A stretch of DNA of 64,000 nt from Thalassotalea piscium. GTDB lineage: Bacteria; Pseudomonadota; Gammaproteobacteria; Enterobacterales; Alteromonadaceae. Shown here piece by piece: positions 27,660-37,101 of the stretch. Numbering within the stretch: the stretch's first letter is position 1; the number at the start of each line of letters is the position of its first letter. Position numbers and translations under genes: made by a program. The notes under the pieces were generated by a model that saw nothing but the letters and a program-made list of their open reading frames with translations, had not been told where the DNA came from and searched no databases. The DNA is taken from positions 372,001 through 436,000 of the forward strand of contig NZ_AP027362.1 of assembly GCF_030295935.1 (NCBI RefSeq), given 5' to 3'.

Positions 27660-29102
27660 ATGCGTTTATTAGATCGAAGCTCATCAGACTTTCTTTATCA
27701 GCAAGTTATAGACTACATAACCAAACAAGAAGTTAATGGAAACTTAATGGCGGGTGATAAATTACCTAGCCTGCGTAAGTTAAGCCAACAATTCTCCATT
27801 AGTATACCAACCGTTAAACAGGCTTATGTTGAACTTGAGCGCCAAGGACTCATTTCTGCAAGGCCGCAATCAGGCTATTATTTACGAGCAAAGCAAGCAA
27901 AAAAATTATTGCCAAGACGTGATAAGTGGGCCTGTCGACCGCCTGAAGCCGTTACTTGCGGACACTTAATTGAAAAAAACTACGAAGTTATTCATCGTCC
28001 TGATACTGTAGCGCTAGGAGTATCAAATCCTATTCAAGCACATCCACCTGATAAAACACTTGCACGTTATATGCGCAGTGTGTTGAGTAAGGTTTCTGAT
28101 AAAGCGGTAAGTTATGGTCCGGTAAATGGCGATATAAAGCTGCGATTAAGTTTAGCAACACGTTATCAAAATTTGGGTGTTGATATAAACCACCAAGAAA
28201 TACTGATCACAAGCGGTGCTCAAGAAGCGCTGTCTATTGCATTACAGTGTGTGGCAAAGGCCGGAGACATCATTGCGATTGAGTCGCCCTGTTTTTTCGG
28301 TATTATTGAACTTATTGAAAGCCTAGGGATGAAAGCGTTAGAAGTGTATACCTGTACCGATAATGGTGTAAGTATTAGCGATCTTGAAAGCTTACTCGAC
28401 CAGCATCAAGTAACAGCTTGTTTATTTTCAACTGCAGTAAATAATCCGCTCGGCTCTTTAATGCCAGACAAACAACGTCAGCAATTGGTGTCAATGTTAG
28501 AAAAACGTAATATTCCTTTAATTGAAGATGATGTATATAGCGATTTATACTTTACAGGTAAACGCCCTACACCAGCCCAACTATATTCAGAAAAAGGCTT
28601 AGTGATGACGTGCTCTTCTTTTTCGAAAACCGCAGCACCAGGATATCGTGTCGGGTGGTTGCTGGCAGGAAAGTATGAAGAGAAGGCAAAACGGATAAAA
28701 AGAGCGCAGTCATGCTCCACTGCAATGCTACCACAATGGACACTTAATGATTACTTAATGAGTGGAGAGTATGATCGTCATCTTATCGTATTAAGAAAAA
28801 AGCTTTCTTATAATTGTGAGAGACTTCGAGCTGCTATTGCTGCTGATTTTCCTGATCAAGTTCGTATTTCTCAACCCCAAGGGGGAAGTGTTTTGTGGGT
28901 AAGGTGTCAGTCTCATGTAAATACAAGTGACTTCTTTCATCAGGCGATTGAAAATGGGGTGAGCTTTGCCCCAGGCCAAATGTTTTCACCTTCAGGACAA
29001 TTTAAAAATTTTATGCGGATAAGTTATGGCGTACAGTGGGGTGAGGATATTGAGCAGGCAGTTAAAAAATTAGGTAAGCTAGTTCAGCAATATTCAAATT
29101 AG
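27660..29102 (+). CDS. MocR-like GntR regulator / PLP-dependent aminotransferase family protein
   Basis: 480 residues. An N-terminal GntR winged helix (about 10-75: GDKLPSLRKLSQQFSISIPT) is joined to a fold-type I aminotransferase domain (about 110-475). The PLP Lys is expected in SSFSKTAAPGYRVGW near residue 323, and the Asp in EDDVYSDLYF is the usual pyridine-N partner. Such MocR proteins are transcription factors that use PLP or an amino-acid aldimine as ligand. It is followed after 28 bp by elbB in the same orientation, so the two may share a transcript. The target genes cannot be told from sequence. Confidence 0.85.
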   Translation: MRLLDRSSSDFLYQQVIDYITKQEVNGNLMAGDKLPSLRKLSQQFSISIPTVKQAYVELERQGLISARPQSGYYLRAKQAKKLLPRRDKWACRPPEAVTCGHLIEKNYEVIHRPDTVALGVSNPIQAHPPDKTLARYMRSVLSKVSDKAVSYGPVNGDIKLRLSLATRYQNLGVDINHQEILITSGAQEALSIALQCVAKAGDIIAIESPCFFGIIELIESLGMKALEVYTCTDNGVSISDLESLLDQHQVTACLFSTAVNNPLGSLMPDKQRQQLVSMLEKRNIPLIEDDVYSDLYFTGKRPTPAQLYSEKGLVMTCSSFSKTAAPGYRVGWLLAGKYEEKAKRIKRAQSCSTAMLPQWTLNDYLMSGEYDRHLIVLRKKLSYNCERLRAAIAADFPDQVRISQPQGGSVLWVRCQSHVNTSDFFHQAIENGVSFAPGQMFSPSGQFKNFMRISYGVQWGEDIEQAVKKLGKLVQQYSN

Positions 29103-29130
29103 CGTAAATATAGTAATAAAAGAGGTAACT

Positions 29131-29784
29131 ATGAAAAATGTGGCAGTAATACTTAGTGGCTGCGGTGTTTATGACGGTAGCGAGATTTATGAAACCGTGC
29201 TTACATTATTAGCCATTGAACAAGCAGGAGCAAAGTATCGCTGTTTTGCGCCTAACATTGAGCAACATCACGTTATTAATCACTTAACGGGTGAAGTAAG
29301 TGACGGTGAAACGCGAAATGTTTTGGTTGAGTCGGCTCGAATAGCACGAGGTGATGTTGAAAATATAGAAGTGCTTGTTGAAAGTGAGTTTGATGCGATT
29401 ATTTTTCCTGGTGGATTTGGCGCAGCAAAAAACTTATGCGACTTTGCTATCAATGGTGATCAATGCACGGTAAATCCATTAATTTTAAATGCAGCTAAAT
29501 CTTTTGCTAAAGCAAGTAAACCAGCAGGTTATATGTGTATTGCACCAGCGATGCTGCCATTTATTTATGGCAAGAACATTCAAGGTACTATAGGTACAGA
29601 TGTGGGCGTTGCAAGTGCGTTAACTGCCTTAGGACTTAGCCATCAAAATTGTCCAGTGGATGGTATTGTTGTGGATCAACAAGCGAAACTTGTAACTACA
29701 CCCGCTTTTATGTTGGCGACTAATATTAGTGAAGCTGCGCAGGGAATAAACAAGCTTGTGGCAAAAGTTATTGAGCTTATTTAA
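29131..29784 (+). CDS. elbB: Isoprenoid biosynthesis glyoxalase ElbB
   Basis: 217 residues, the E. coli length. It is a DJ-1/PfpI-superfamily glyoxalase (glutathione-independent, methylglyoxal/glyoxal detoxification) found in the cytoplasm. The start VAVILSGCGVYDGSEIYE and the nucleophile elbow GYMCIAPAMLP with its Cys are as in ElbB. GGFGAAKNLCDFA is also conserved. A strong RBS (AGAGGT) precedes the ATG. It lies 28 bp after the MocR-like gene. Confidence 0.93.
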   Translation: MKNVAVILSGCGVYDGSEIYETVLTLLAIEQAGAKYRCFAPNIEQHHVINHLTGEVSDGETRNVLVESARIARGDVENIEVLVESEFDAIIFPGGFGAAKNLCDFAINGDQCTVNPLILNAAKSFAKASKPAGYMCIAPAMLPFIYGKNIQGTIGTDVGVASALTALGLSHQNCPVDGIVVDQQAKLVTTPAFMLATNISEAAQGINKLVAKVIELI

Positions 29785-29829
29785 TTAGCATAAATATGAT
29801 TTGGCGTTTAAACCAGGCTAGCATTTTGC

Positions 29830-29994
29830 TTATTCATTATTACTTTGCTTTTCTTGTTGTTCTTTTAGCTCAGCCTGTTGTAAACGCCAAGCTTTTCTTG
29901 CCGCGTAGTATGTATCCCATACACACGGGGTACATGCGCTGTCACAACATTCACCGTCTGTAGGAGGCTCTGGTTTTTCTAGTAAATCTGGCAT
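29830..29994 (-). CDS. Oxidoreductase-like domain small protein
   Basis: 54 residues from the ATG at 29994; a GTG at 30012 in frame would give 60 and cannot be excluded, because AGAAGGTGAG lies between the two. The motif PPTDGECCDSACTPCVWDTYY matches the short oxidoreductase-like (Oxidored-like) domain, with four clustered Cys likely binding metal. The C-terminus is a charged helix rich in Gln and Glu. Function is unknown. It is convergent with elbB and upstream of the accC terminator in opposite sense. Confidence 0.78.
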   Translation of the reverse strand: MPDLLEKPEPPTDGECCDSACTPCVWDTYYAARKAWRLQQAELKEQQEKQSNNE

Positions 29995-30055
29995 ATAACT
30001 TTTAATTCTCACCTTCTATTTGGTTATTTCTGTATACGTAGTGCATAGCTATTAT

Positions 30056-30086
30056 AAATAAAAAAGCTCTGCGTGTGCAGAGCTTT
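30056..30086 (-). terminator. Rho-independent terminator of aroQ-accB-accC
   Basis: A perfect 10-bp stem AAAGCTCTGC/GCAGAGCTTT with a GTGT loop. The minus-strand T-run follows, 26 bp past the accC stop. Confidence 0.9.
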
Positions 30087-30111
30087 AATCAACTTTGTCG
30101 GCTAGCCTAAA

Positions 30112-31458
30112 CTATTCCGCTTCAGCAAGCTTCTTCTCTAAGTAATGGATGTTTGCTCCGCCATTAATAAAGCCTTGATCATTAAGAATGTCTTTATGCA
30201 AAGCAATATTTGTTTTAATACCGTCGATAACTAACTCATTCAACGCGTTACGCATACGGGCAATCGCAACATCACGATTATCGCCGTAGGTAATCAATTT
30301 ACCAATCATAGAATCATAATGTGGTGGTACAGCATAATCAGCATAAATATGAGAATCCCAACGAACTCCCATACCACCTGGCGGATGAAAGCGTGTAATT
30401 ACACCTGGCGAAGGTACAAACGTGCGTGGATCCTCAGCATTAATGCGGCATTCTATTGCATGACCTGAAATTTTTATATCTTCTTGAGTATAAGACAATG
30501 GTTGTCCAGCAGCGATGCGTAGTTGCTCTTTAATTAGATCAACGCCGGTGACCATTTCTGTTACAGGGTGCTCTACTTGAATACGAGTATTCATTTCAAT
30601 AAAGTAGAACTCACCATTTTCATATAAAAATTCGAAAGTTCCTGCACCACGATAACCAATTTCTATACATGCACGACAACAACGCTCGCCAATTTGGGCA
30701 CGCATTGCTGGTGTTATTCCAGGGGCTGGCGCTTCTTCAACTACCTTCTGATGACGACGTTGCATTGAACAGTCACGCTCACCTAAGTGAATTGCGCCAC
30801 CCTGTCCGTCAGCCATTATTTGAATTTCAACATGACGTGGGTTTTCAAGAAACTTTTCCATGTAAACCATATCATTATTAAAGGTAACGCGTGCTTCGCT
30901 TTTGGTAAGCTGAATTGCATTGATGAGTTCAGACTCTTCACGCACTACACGCATACCACGACCACCACCACCACCTGATGCTTTAATAATTACTGGGTAA
31001 CCGATACGTTTAGCATGAGCGAGGTTTAGCGACTCATCATTAGTTAAAGGTCCGTCTGAACCCGGTACGCAAGGTACACCTGCTGCCTTCATTGCCTTGA
31101 TGGCAGACACTTTATCTCCCATTAATCGGATACTTTCAGCTTTTGGACCAATAAAAGTAAAGCCTGACTTTTCTACCTGCTCAGCAAAGTCAGCATTTTC
31201 AGCTAGAAAACCATATCCAGGATGAATGGCGACAGCATTAGTGACTTCAGCCGCAGTAATTATCATAGGAATATTAAGGTAACTGTCAGTAGCAGAAGGT
31301 TTACCTATACAAATTGTTTCATCGGCTAATAATACATGTTTTAACGTTCTGTCTGCAGTGGAGTGAACGGCTACCGTTTTAATTCCTAATTCTTTACATG
31401 CACGAAGTATTCTTAGTGCAATTTCGCCTCGGTTGGCGATAACAACTTTATCTAACAT
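30112..31458 (-). CDS. accC: Acetyl-CoA carboxylase biotin carboxylase subunit
   Basis: 448 residues (E. coli 449). It catalyses the ATP-dependent carboxylation of biotin on AccB, the first half-reaction of fatty acid synthesis. The start [20 protein letters not shown] is typical. The ATP-grasp Gly-rich loop [11 protein letters not shown] and the catalytic segment [14 protein letters not shown] are intact. An RBS (AAGGGT) precedes the ATG. It lies 24 bp after accB in the classical accBC pair. Confidence 0.97.
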   Translation of the reverse strand: MLDKVVIANRGEIALRILRACKELGIKTVAVHSTADRTLKHVLLADETICIGKPSATDSYLNIPMIITAAEVTNAVAIHPGYGFLAENADFAEQVEKSGFTFIGPKAESIRLMGDKVSAIKAMKAAGVPCVPGSDGPLTNDESLNLAHAKRIGYPVIIKASGGGGGRGMRVVREESELINAIQLTKSEARVTFNNDMVYMEKFLENPRHVEIQIMADGQGGAIHLGERDCSMQRRHQKVVEEAPAPGITPAMRAQIGERCCRACIEIGYRGAGTFEFLYENGEFYFIEMNTRIQVEHPVTEMVTGVDLIKEQLRIAAGQPLSYTQEDIKISGHAIECRINAEDPRTFVPSPGVITRFHPPGGMGVRWDSHIYADYAVPPHYDSMIGKLITYGDNRDVAIARMRNALNELVIDGIKTNIALHKDILNDQGFINGGANIHYLEKKLAEAE

Positions 31459-31482
31459 AGAATGACCCTTTATTTGTTGGGC

Positions 31483-31929
31483 TTATTCAATGATGAATAG
31501 CGGTTGGTCGAACTCAATAGCATCTTCGTTATCAGCTAGAATTTCTTTGATCACACCTGATTTGTCTGCTTCTATTTGGTTCATCATCTTCATTGCTTCA
31601 ACGATACAAAGCGTGTCACCAACATGAACGTGCTGACCTACTTCTACAAACGCTGGAGAATCTGGTGAGCCTGCTGAATAATAAGTTCCAACCATAGGAG
31701 AGCGCACAATATGACCTGTTATAGCTGCTGGAGCAGCTTCTACTGGTGCCGCTGCTGGAGCTGCTACTGCTGGCGCCGGAGCTTGGGCATATTGCTGCAT
31801 CATCGGAGCCGAAACCATTGAGCCACCACGACTGATACGTACTGATTCTTCACCTTCTGAAATTTCTAACTCATTAATGCCAGACTCTTCTACAAGCTCA
31901 ATTAGTTTTTTTATTTTTCGAATATCCAT
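31483..31929 (-). CDS. accB: Biotin carboxyl carrier protein of acetyl-CoA carboxylase
   Basis: 148 residues. The N-terminal helix pair ([17 protein letters not shown]) is followed by an Ala/Pro-rich flexible linker (about 48-70) and a C-terminal biotinyl domain. The biotinylated Lys is Lys114 in EAMKMMN, and the thumb sequence marks an ACC-type carrier. It is the middle gene of aroQ-accB-accC. An RBS (AGGTG) precedes the ATG. Confidence 0.96.
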   Translation of the reverse strand: MDIRKIKKLIELVEESGINELEISEGEESVRISRGGSMVSAPMMQQYAQAPAPAVAAPAAAPVEAAPAAITGHIVRSPMVGTYYSAGSPDSPAFVEVGQHVHVGDTLCIVEAMKMMNQIEADKSGVIKEILADNEDAIEFDQPLFIIE

Positions 31930-31999
31930 AATACACCTTTGATTGTGTTAAATTTTTGATTTGTTGTTATGCGGACAAGCATACGTTTACAACCAATCA

Positions 32000-32455
32000 T
32001 TATTTGTGTTGTTCAGTTAAGTATTGTTTAGCGGCTAAAAGTGCGAATTCATAACCCTTGGCCCCTAAACCGCAGATAACGCCAACGGCAATATCTGATA
32101 AGTAAGAGTGATGCCTAAACGGCTCCCTAGCATGTACATTAGATAAGTGGACTTCAATAAATGGAATATTTACTGAAAGTAGAGCATCTCTTAATGCAAC
32201 ACTGGTGTGGGTATAAGCTGCAGGGTTAATGATAATAAAGTCGATACATTCGATTGATTGATGTATTAACTCGATTAAACACGACTCTGAATTTGATTGA
32301 CTGTGTGTTAGCAACAACTCTATATCTTTTGCCTTCACTGTTAGGTCCTTAACAATAGCATCAAGCGTCTGAGCACCATAAACACTAGGCTCACGTTTGC
32401 CGAGCATGTTTAAATTAGGACCATTTAGTAATAAAACCTTCGATTTAGTTGTCAT
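32000..32455 (-). CDS. aroQ: Type II 3-dehydroquinate dehydratase
   Basis: 151 residues from the ATG at 32455; the longer frame begins with a TTG three codons upstream. It converts 3-dehydroquinate to 3-dehydroshikimate in the shikimate pathway. The signature [19 protein letters not shown] contains the catalytic Tyr region, and [21 protein letters not shown] carries the catalytic His. It is the first gene of an operon with accBC, a common arrangement in gammaproteobacteria. Confidence 0.95.
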   Translation of the reverse strand: MTTKSKVLLLNGPNLNMLGKREPSVYGAQTLDAIVKDLTVKAKDIELLLTHSQSNSESCLIELIHQSIECIDFIIINPAAYTHTSVALRDALLSVNIPFIEVHLSNVHAREPFRHHSYLSDIAVGVICGLGAKGYEFALLAAKQYLTEQHK

Positions 32456-32757
32456 ATTCGCCAAAAAAGCTCTTAAAATCCACTATTGTCATAATCATTA
32501 CATAAAAATATACTATTGAAAACCAAGAGAGCAAAAAAAATGTAAATCATCATTATCTATACTTATTATAGTCTTTTCACAGAAATTAGCAGCAAAATAG
32601 TGGTCTAATCTGTTAAGGCAGGGCTGAAGTGAAAGATTTTATAAGATTTATGTTAAAAAATTGGCCATTCTCGAACCATTTGCTAGACTGTATTTAATAA
32701 TATAACTTTTTATCTAACTGAATTTTAATAGATATTATTGGTTAGCCACAGTAACCT
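32456..32757. other. Divergent intergenic region between aroQ and the binding-protein gene
   Basis: About 300 bp, strongly AT-rich, with no open frame or inverted repeat of note. It must carry the promoters of aroQ-accBC (leftward) and of the binding protein/porin/GGDEF-EAL operon (rightward). I did not find a promoter match good enough to name. Confidence 0.5.
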
Positions 32758-33228
32758 GTGTCAAGTAAGCTATATCAATTTCACAGCACTGATAAGGAAA
32801 TCGTTATCATTCGTTTTATTTTTATTGTTGCTTTCATTTATTTGAGTACTTTGTCGTTAAGTCTTCAGGCAGTGGAAGTTATCGCTCATCCTTCAGTTAA
32901 CGTGGCAAGTTTAACCACGTCTCAGTTACGCAGAATTTATTCTATGCGTCAGGTTAAGTGGTCTAACGGTGTGCCAATTGTTGTATTTGTTCTACCTTCT
33001 AAATCGATAACTCATCAGAATTTTTGCAAAGAATCGTTGAAAGTATTTCCTTATCAATTAGATCGAATTTGGAATAAGTTAACGTTTTCAGGGTTAGGCG
33101 TTGCACCAACAGTTGTTGAAACATCAACGGAATTATTATTAGCAGTTAAACGCACACCAGGTGCTATAGGCTATATTGAAAGTATAATTAAGGAAGAAGA
33201 GATAAATGTTATCACTATTAATAATTAA
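32758..33228 (+). CDS. Periplasmic PstS-like phosphate/substrate-binding domain protein
   Basis: 156 residues if it starts at the GTG 32758. A hydrophobic export segment (about 17-38) ends LSLQA-VEVIA. The mature part VNVASLTTSQLRRIYSMRQVKW...TPGAIGYI resembles the short PBP-like (PstS-type) domain, which has one lobe of a phosphate-binding protein. The start is uncertain. No ATG is available before the signal segment; AAGGAA at 32795 sits upstream of an in-frame ATC/ATT, so a shorter product with a rare start is possible. It is immediately followed by the porin (5-bp gap) and the GGDEF-EAL gene. It is probably a ligand sensor for the module. Confidence 0.75.
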   Translation: MSSKLYQFHSTDKEIVIIRFIFIVAFIYLSTLSLSLQAVEVIAHPSVNVASLTTSQLRRIYSMRQVKWSNGVPIVVFVLPSKSITHQNFCKESLKVFPYQLDRIWNKLTFSGLGVAPTVVETSTELLLAVKRTPGAIGYIESIIKEEEINVITINN

Positions 33229-33232
33229 TAAG

Positions 33233-34432
33233 ATGAAGCGATACCTTCTTCATATTTGTTTAGCTGCTGCAGCTATTCTCAGTAGTGGCTTTGCTGCAGC
33301 TAATGTATTTGAGAGCACAGATCTGAACATTCACGGCTTTATTTCTCAGGGCTTGATGGCTGTTGATGGCTCAGATTTTGTTAATGACGACAATACAATG
33401 TCTTCAGAGTTAACAGAGGTAGGTATAAATGCTTCTTATCAATTAAGTGATAGCTTTCGTGTGGCAGGGCAAGCAGCCTATTTAAATGGAGGGAATCGAT
33501 TTAATAAAGGAGTACGAATTGATTACTTATTACTTGATTGGGATTTATTCAGTAATGAAAACTGGAGTACTAATGTTTATTTAGGTCGTTTTAAAAACTT
33601 TCATTGGCTGTATTCAAGCACGCGCGACGTTCCGATGACTCGTCCTAGTATTGTACTGCCACAATCTGTTTACTTTGACGCTACTCGCGACATGTCAGTT
33701 GGGGGAGATGGTATTGCAATTAAAAGCACTTATAGCAGTGAATTATTAGGTGATTTAGATTTTAATATTAGCAGTGGCAAGTCCCCTACATCAAAAGAGC
33801 AAACACGCATTATTATGGGGCGTTTTTCTGATGGAGATTTGAACCACGACACTGATTTTCAAGGGAGCATTTATTTTAGGCCGGGCCATTCTAATTGGCG
33901 CTTTGGCATTGCAACTACAAATGCTGACTTTAGTTATAGTGCGGGTGAAAATGACGCTTTTCTTGATGGTAACTTAGCATTAACCCGTTATTATGCAAAT
34001 GCAGAGTACCAAGGTGAATTATGGACAGTAAGTGTTGAGCTTCTACAAGAAAAAATAGCAATATCCAACTTGTTATTTAATGGCTTTAATCGGTCATCGA
34101 AAGGACAGGGTGGTTATGTACAAAGTCAGTATCGATTAAGCGATAAACTACAACTTTTGACTCGATACGAGCATTATTGGGCAAACAAAGATGATAAAAA
34201 TGGTAGTAAGCTCGAGGCATCAAGCCAGGGAGTTATCCCTCATTACTTTGGTTATCAGCGAGACTTTACCATTGGGTTGAGCGTCGACATAAGCACTAAC
34301 ATTAAGCTGCAACTAGAGCAACATTGGATTAAGGGAACAGCAAGATTAACACCGGTTGTTATTCCTGATCCTACTGTTAATATGAATGAATACTGGCAAA
34401 TATCGACCTTGCAAATGACCTATTGGTTTTAA
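33233..34432 (+). CDS. Outer-membrane porin-like beta-barrel protein
   Basis: 399 residues from the ATG at 33233, which gives the signal peptide KRYLLHICLAAAAILSSGFAAA. An upstream in-frame start at 33206 would spoil it. The body shows alternating amphipathic strands (INASYQLSDSFRVAGQAAY, VNLGRF-like) and ends TYWF with a C-terminal Phe, the outer-membrane insertion signal. It is the middle gene of the binding protein/porin/GGDEF-EAL cluster. The family is not recognised beyond porin-like; the cargo is unknown. Confidence 0.75.
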   Translation: MKRYLLHICLAAAAILSSGFAAANVFESTDLNIHGFISQGLMAVDGSDFVNDDNTMSSELTEVGINASYQLSDSFRVAGQAAYLNGGNRFNKGVRIDYLLLDWDLFSNENWSTNVYLGRFKNFHWLYSSTRDVPMTRPSIVLPQSVYFDATRDMSVGGDGIAIKSTYSSELLGDLDFNISSGKSPTSKEQTRIIMGRFSDGDLNHDTDFQGSIYFRPGHSNWRFGIATTNADFSYSAGENDAFLDGNLALTRYYANAEYQGELWTVSVELLQEKIAISNLLFNGFNRSSKGQGGYVQSQYRLSDKLQLLTRYEHYWANKDDKNGSKLEASSQGVIPHYFGYQRDFTIGLSVDISTNIKLQLEQHWIKGTARLTPVVIPDPTVNMNEYWQISTLQMTYWF

Positions 34433-34434
34433 TC

Positions 34435-36876
34435 ATGAAGAAAATGTTTGTTAGTGTTCCAACCAAGCTTTTAATTTTAGTAATAACTGCATTAATGTTA
34501 TTGAGTGCAGGTATTTCAGTAATGTCCCTGTCACGACTAAATCAAGAATTTAAGCAATATCAAACTGAAACATTAAAACAAGGCTTAGCGCAATTTAAAA
34601 TTCATAGTGATATTTCGCGAGAGAAATTTCGGTTATGGCAAGAGGCTTTTGTCGATTTAGTTAATATAAAAGAAGAGCAGGGCTTTAGTAAGCTTTCAAA
34701 TAGCTTAGCAGCGCAATATGATGCGATGCAATTTAACTTAAATGTTAAAAATACTTGGCTAGCGTCCTCAAAACAAACGTTACTCTTTAAAAGCAATGAG
34801 CTACCTGATTATGTCGCCGACAGTATCGCAATAGCTATGGTAGATGAGAAACCTGTTTACCAAATTTACTGTCAACAAATGTGCGAACAAATTATTGTAT
34901 TGCCCATTTTAAATTATGACGGAGAAGTTGCTTATTTGGCCATGACTGTATCTTTGGTTGATATTATTTATGCAATTAACCAAGCGATTAAAAGTGAAGT
35001 TGCCGTTGTAAACTTTCCTAATGATATTGCTGCCACAATGAATCAAGTGAATAAAGTGACCGCTTCAGATACGCAATTACTAGAAACACTTTTTAATATG
35101 CACCAACAAAGCAGTATTACATCAGTTGATAAAGTAAAGTATGAAGGTGTTCAGTTAGACAGTAACGAGAAGAGTTATTTAATTAACTTAATGCCGCTAT
35201 ATGTTGGAGGTGAACAGCAGTATTTTATAGCGTTGATAGATGATGTAACTCAATTGAAAGAAGGTTATACCGAGTACCGCCTTCAGTTTCTACTTTCCTC
35301 TTTAATTATTTTTATTTCGTTAGCTTTTTTTGTTTATTTCGTTGCCAGTCCATTTACTAACCGTATTTTAACGCTTTCAAGTGCTCTGCCTTTATTAGCC
35401 TCGAAACAGTTTGAGCAGTTTCGAGGGATAAAACTGAAGCATCCGCGTATTTTTGCTGATGAACTTGATGTAGTAGCTACTGCTGCTACAGAGCTTAGTT
35501 TTGAGCTAGAGCAGCTGAATATCGAAGTTGAGCAAAAAACTAAAGAGCTAGAAAATATCGCTATGTACGATATCTTAACAGGCTTACCCAATCGCAACAT
35601 GCTCAATTATCAATTGAGAAAAGTTGTTGCAAATATTGCCCGATACCAAAGAGGTGTTGCCGTACTTTTTCTTGATCTTGATGACTTTAAAAAAGTTAAT
35701 GATAGCCATGGCCATGGTGAGGGAGATAAGTTATTAATTGAAGCGGCAAACAGAGTTAGGTTAAGTATTCGTAATATTGATGTTGCTTGTCGCTTTGGAG
35801 GCGACGAATTTGTTGTAATTTTAGGGCATATTGAAGATGTTGACGACGCTATTGCCGTTGCAGAAGAAATACTAGAGCGTTTTAAAGCGCCAATTAAAGT
35901 CGGTAGTAGTATTTTTTATGTATCTACCAGTATTGGCATTGCTTACTCTAAAGACGAAACAATTAAGCCTGAGCAGTTAATTAGTCATTCTGATATTGCA
36001 ATGTATGAAGCTAAGGATGCTGGCGGTGCTCAGTACCATGTGTATCATGATGATATGTACCAAAGGGTTGCTCAACGTGTAATGCTTGAAAGTGAAGTGA
36101 GACAAGCATTGGCAAAAAATCAATTTAGTCTGAGCCTACAACCACAGTTATCGGCGCAAGACAAAAAACTTTACGGACTTGAGGCTCTTTTGCGTTGGCA
36201 TCACCCTGAGCGAGGAATGGTTTCGCCAGATGATTTTATTCCTATTATAGAGAAGTCAGAGCATATGATCGAATTAGGCTATTGGGTAATTCGCCGCTGC
36301 TTTGAATTGAGTAAAGAGCTTAGAAATAAAGGCTACAAAGATGTACGTATTGCAATTAACCTTTCGGCGGGTCAATTTAGCGATATAAATTTACCGCAAT
36401 ACCTTTCAACATTACTTGCAGAGTTTGTCTTGCCAGCCAACAGTTTTGAATTAGAGCTCACTGAACAAACGTTAGTAACAGACATTGAAAAAGCAATAGA
36501 TACGATGAATAACCTTAAAGCCCTAGGGTTTACTTTTGCTATTGATGACTTTGGAACAGGTTACTCTTCTTTAGCTTATTTAAAGCGGATGCCGGTTGAT
36601 GTAATTAAAATTGATAAGAGCTTTGTCTTTGGTATGTTAGAGAACCACGCTGATTACCAAATAATTATGTCGACTATCGCTATGGTTAAAAATTTAGGGC
36701 TTTTAGTGGTAGCAGAGGGCGTGGAAAGTAGTGCGCAGCTGAGAAGTTTAACAGAGAATGAATGTGACATAATACAAGGGTATTACTTCGCAAAACCAGT
36801 GCCCGAGGTAGAGCTGTTTGCATTTCTTGATAGTCATATTGATGAAGGACACTGGAAGACAAAAGCGCACCATTAA
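34435..36876 (+). CDS. Membrane-bound GGDEF-EAL cyclic-di-GMP protein
   Basis: 813 residues from the ATG at 34435, two bases after the porin stop; the frame can be opened upstream only with TTG. Helix 1 (about 8-27) and helix 2 (about 285-305) bracket a periplasmic sensor region of about 255 residues, then a HAMP-like linker and coiled coil. The GGDEF domain has an intact GGDEF (residues 455-459) and an inhibitory RxxD site (RNID) five residues before it. The EAL domain starts near residue 583 (EALLRW) and keeps DDFGTGYSSLAYLK. Both activities could therefore be active. The periplasmic domain probably reads the state of the neighbouring binding protein. Confidence 0.9.
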   Translation: MKKMFVSVPTKLLILVITALMLLSAGISVMSLSRLNQEFKQYQTETLKQGLAQFKIHSDISREKFRLWQEAFVDLVNIKEEQGFSKLSNSLAAQYDAMQFNLNVKNTWLASSKQTLLFKSNELPDYVADSIAIAMVDEKPVYQIYCQQMCEQIIVLPILNYDGEVAYLAMTVSLVDIIYAINQAIKSEVAVVNFPNDIAATMNQVNKVTASDTQLLETLFNMHQQSSITSVDKVKYEGVQLDSNEKSYLINLMPLYVGGEQQYFIALIDDVTQLKEGYTEYRLQFLLSSLIIFISLAFFVYFVASPFTNRILTLSSALPLLASKQFEQFRGIKLKHPRIFADELDVVATAATELSFELEQLNIEVEQKTKELENIAMYDILTGLPNRNMLNYQLRKVVANIARYQRGVAVLFLDLDDFKKVNDSHGHGEGDKLLIEAANRVRLSIRNIDVACRFGGDEFVVILGHIEDVDDAIAVAEEILERFKAPIKVGSSIFYVSTSIGIAYSKDETIKPEQLISHSDIAMYEAKDAGGAQYHVYHDDMYQRVAQRVMLESEVRQALAKNQFSLSLQPQLSAQDKKLYGLEALLRWHHPERGMVSPDDFIPIIEKSEHMIELGYWVIRRCFELSKELRNKGYKDVRIAINLSAGQFSDINLPQYLSTLLAEFVLPANSFELELTEQTLVTDIEKAIDTMNNLKALGFTFAIDDFGTGYSSLAYLKRMPVDVIKIDKSFVFGMLENHADYQIIMSTIAMVKNLGLLVVAEGVESSAQLRSLTENECDIIQGYYFAKPVPEVELFAFLDSHIDEGHWKTKAHH

Positions 36877-37050
36877 TATTCATGCGAACCTTTTGGCTAT
36901 CTTGACTAAGCATAGGATATTAAAGTGTTGTAGTTTGGACGCAGTTGGCGAGTAGCGTTAGCTCTAATCAAGTTATTTCAATTGGTAGAAGTGCTTTGAA
37001 AACCAATTTAACCGTTTATTGAAGTGTTAATTGGAATTAATTCAGTTGAA

Positions 37051-37086
37051 GAAAGAGGAGTTAACGTAACACTTAACTCCTCTGAT
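37051..37086. terminator. Hairpin between GGDEF-EAL gene and dsbD
   Basis: A perfect 11-bp stem AGAGGAGTTAA/TTAACTCCTCT with an 8-base loop between convergent genes. T-rich sequence follows on both sides but without a long run, so termination strength is uncertain. Confidence 0.55.
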
Positions 37087-37101
37087 TTATCTTTATTGCG
37101 G

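Noticed and set aside
30950-30980. CCACCACC-type simple repeat
   Set aside because: It encodes the Gly-rich ATP-binding loop of AccC on the minus strand.
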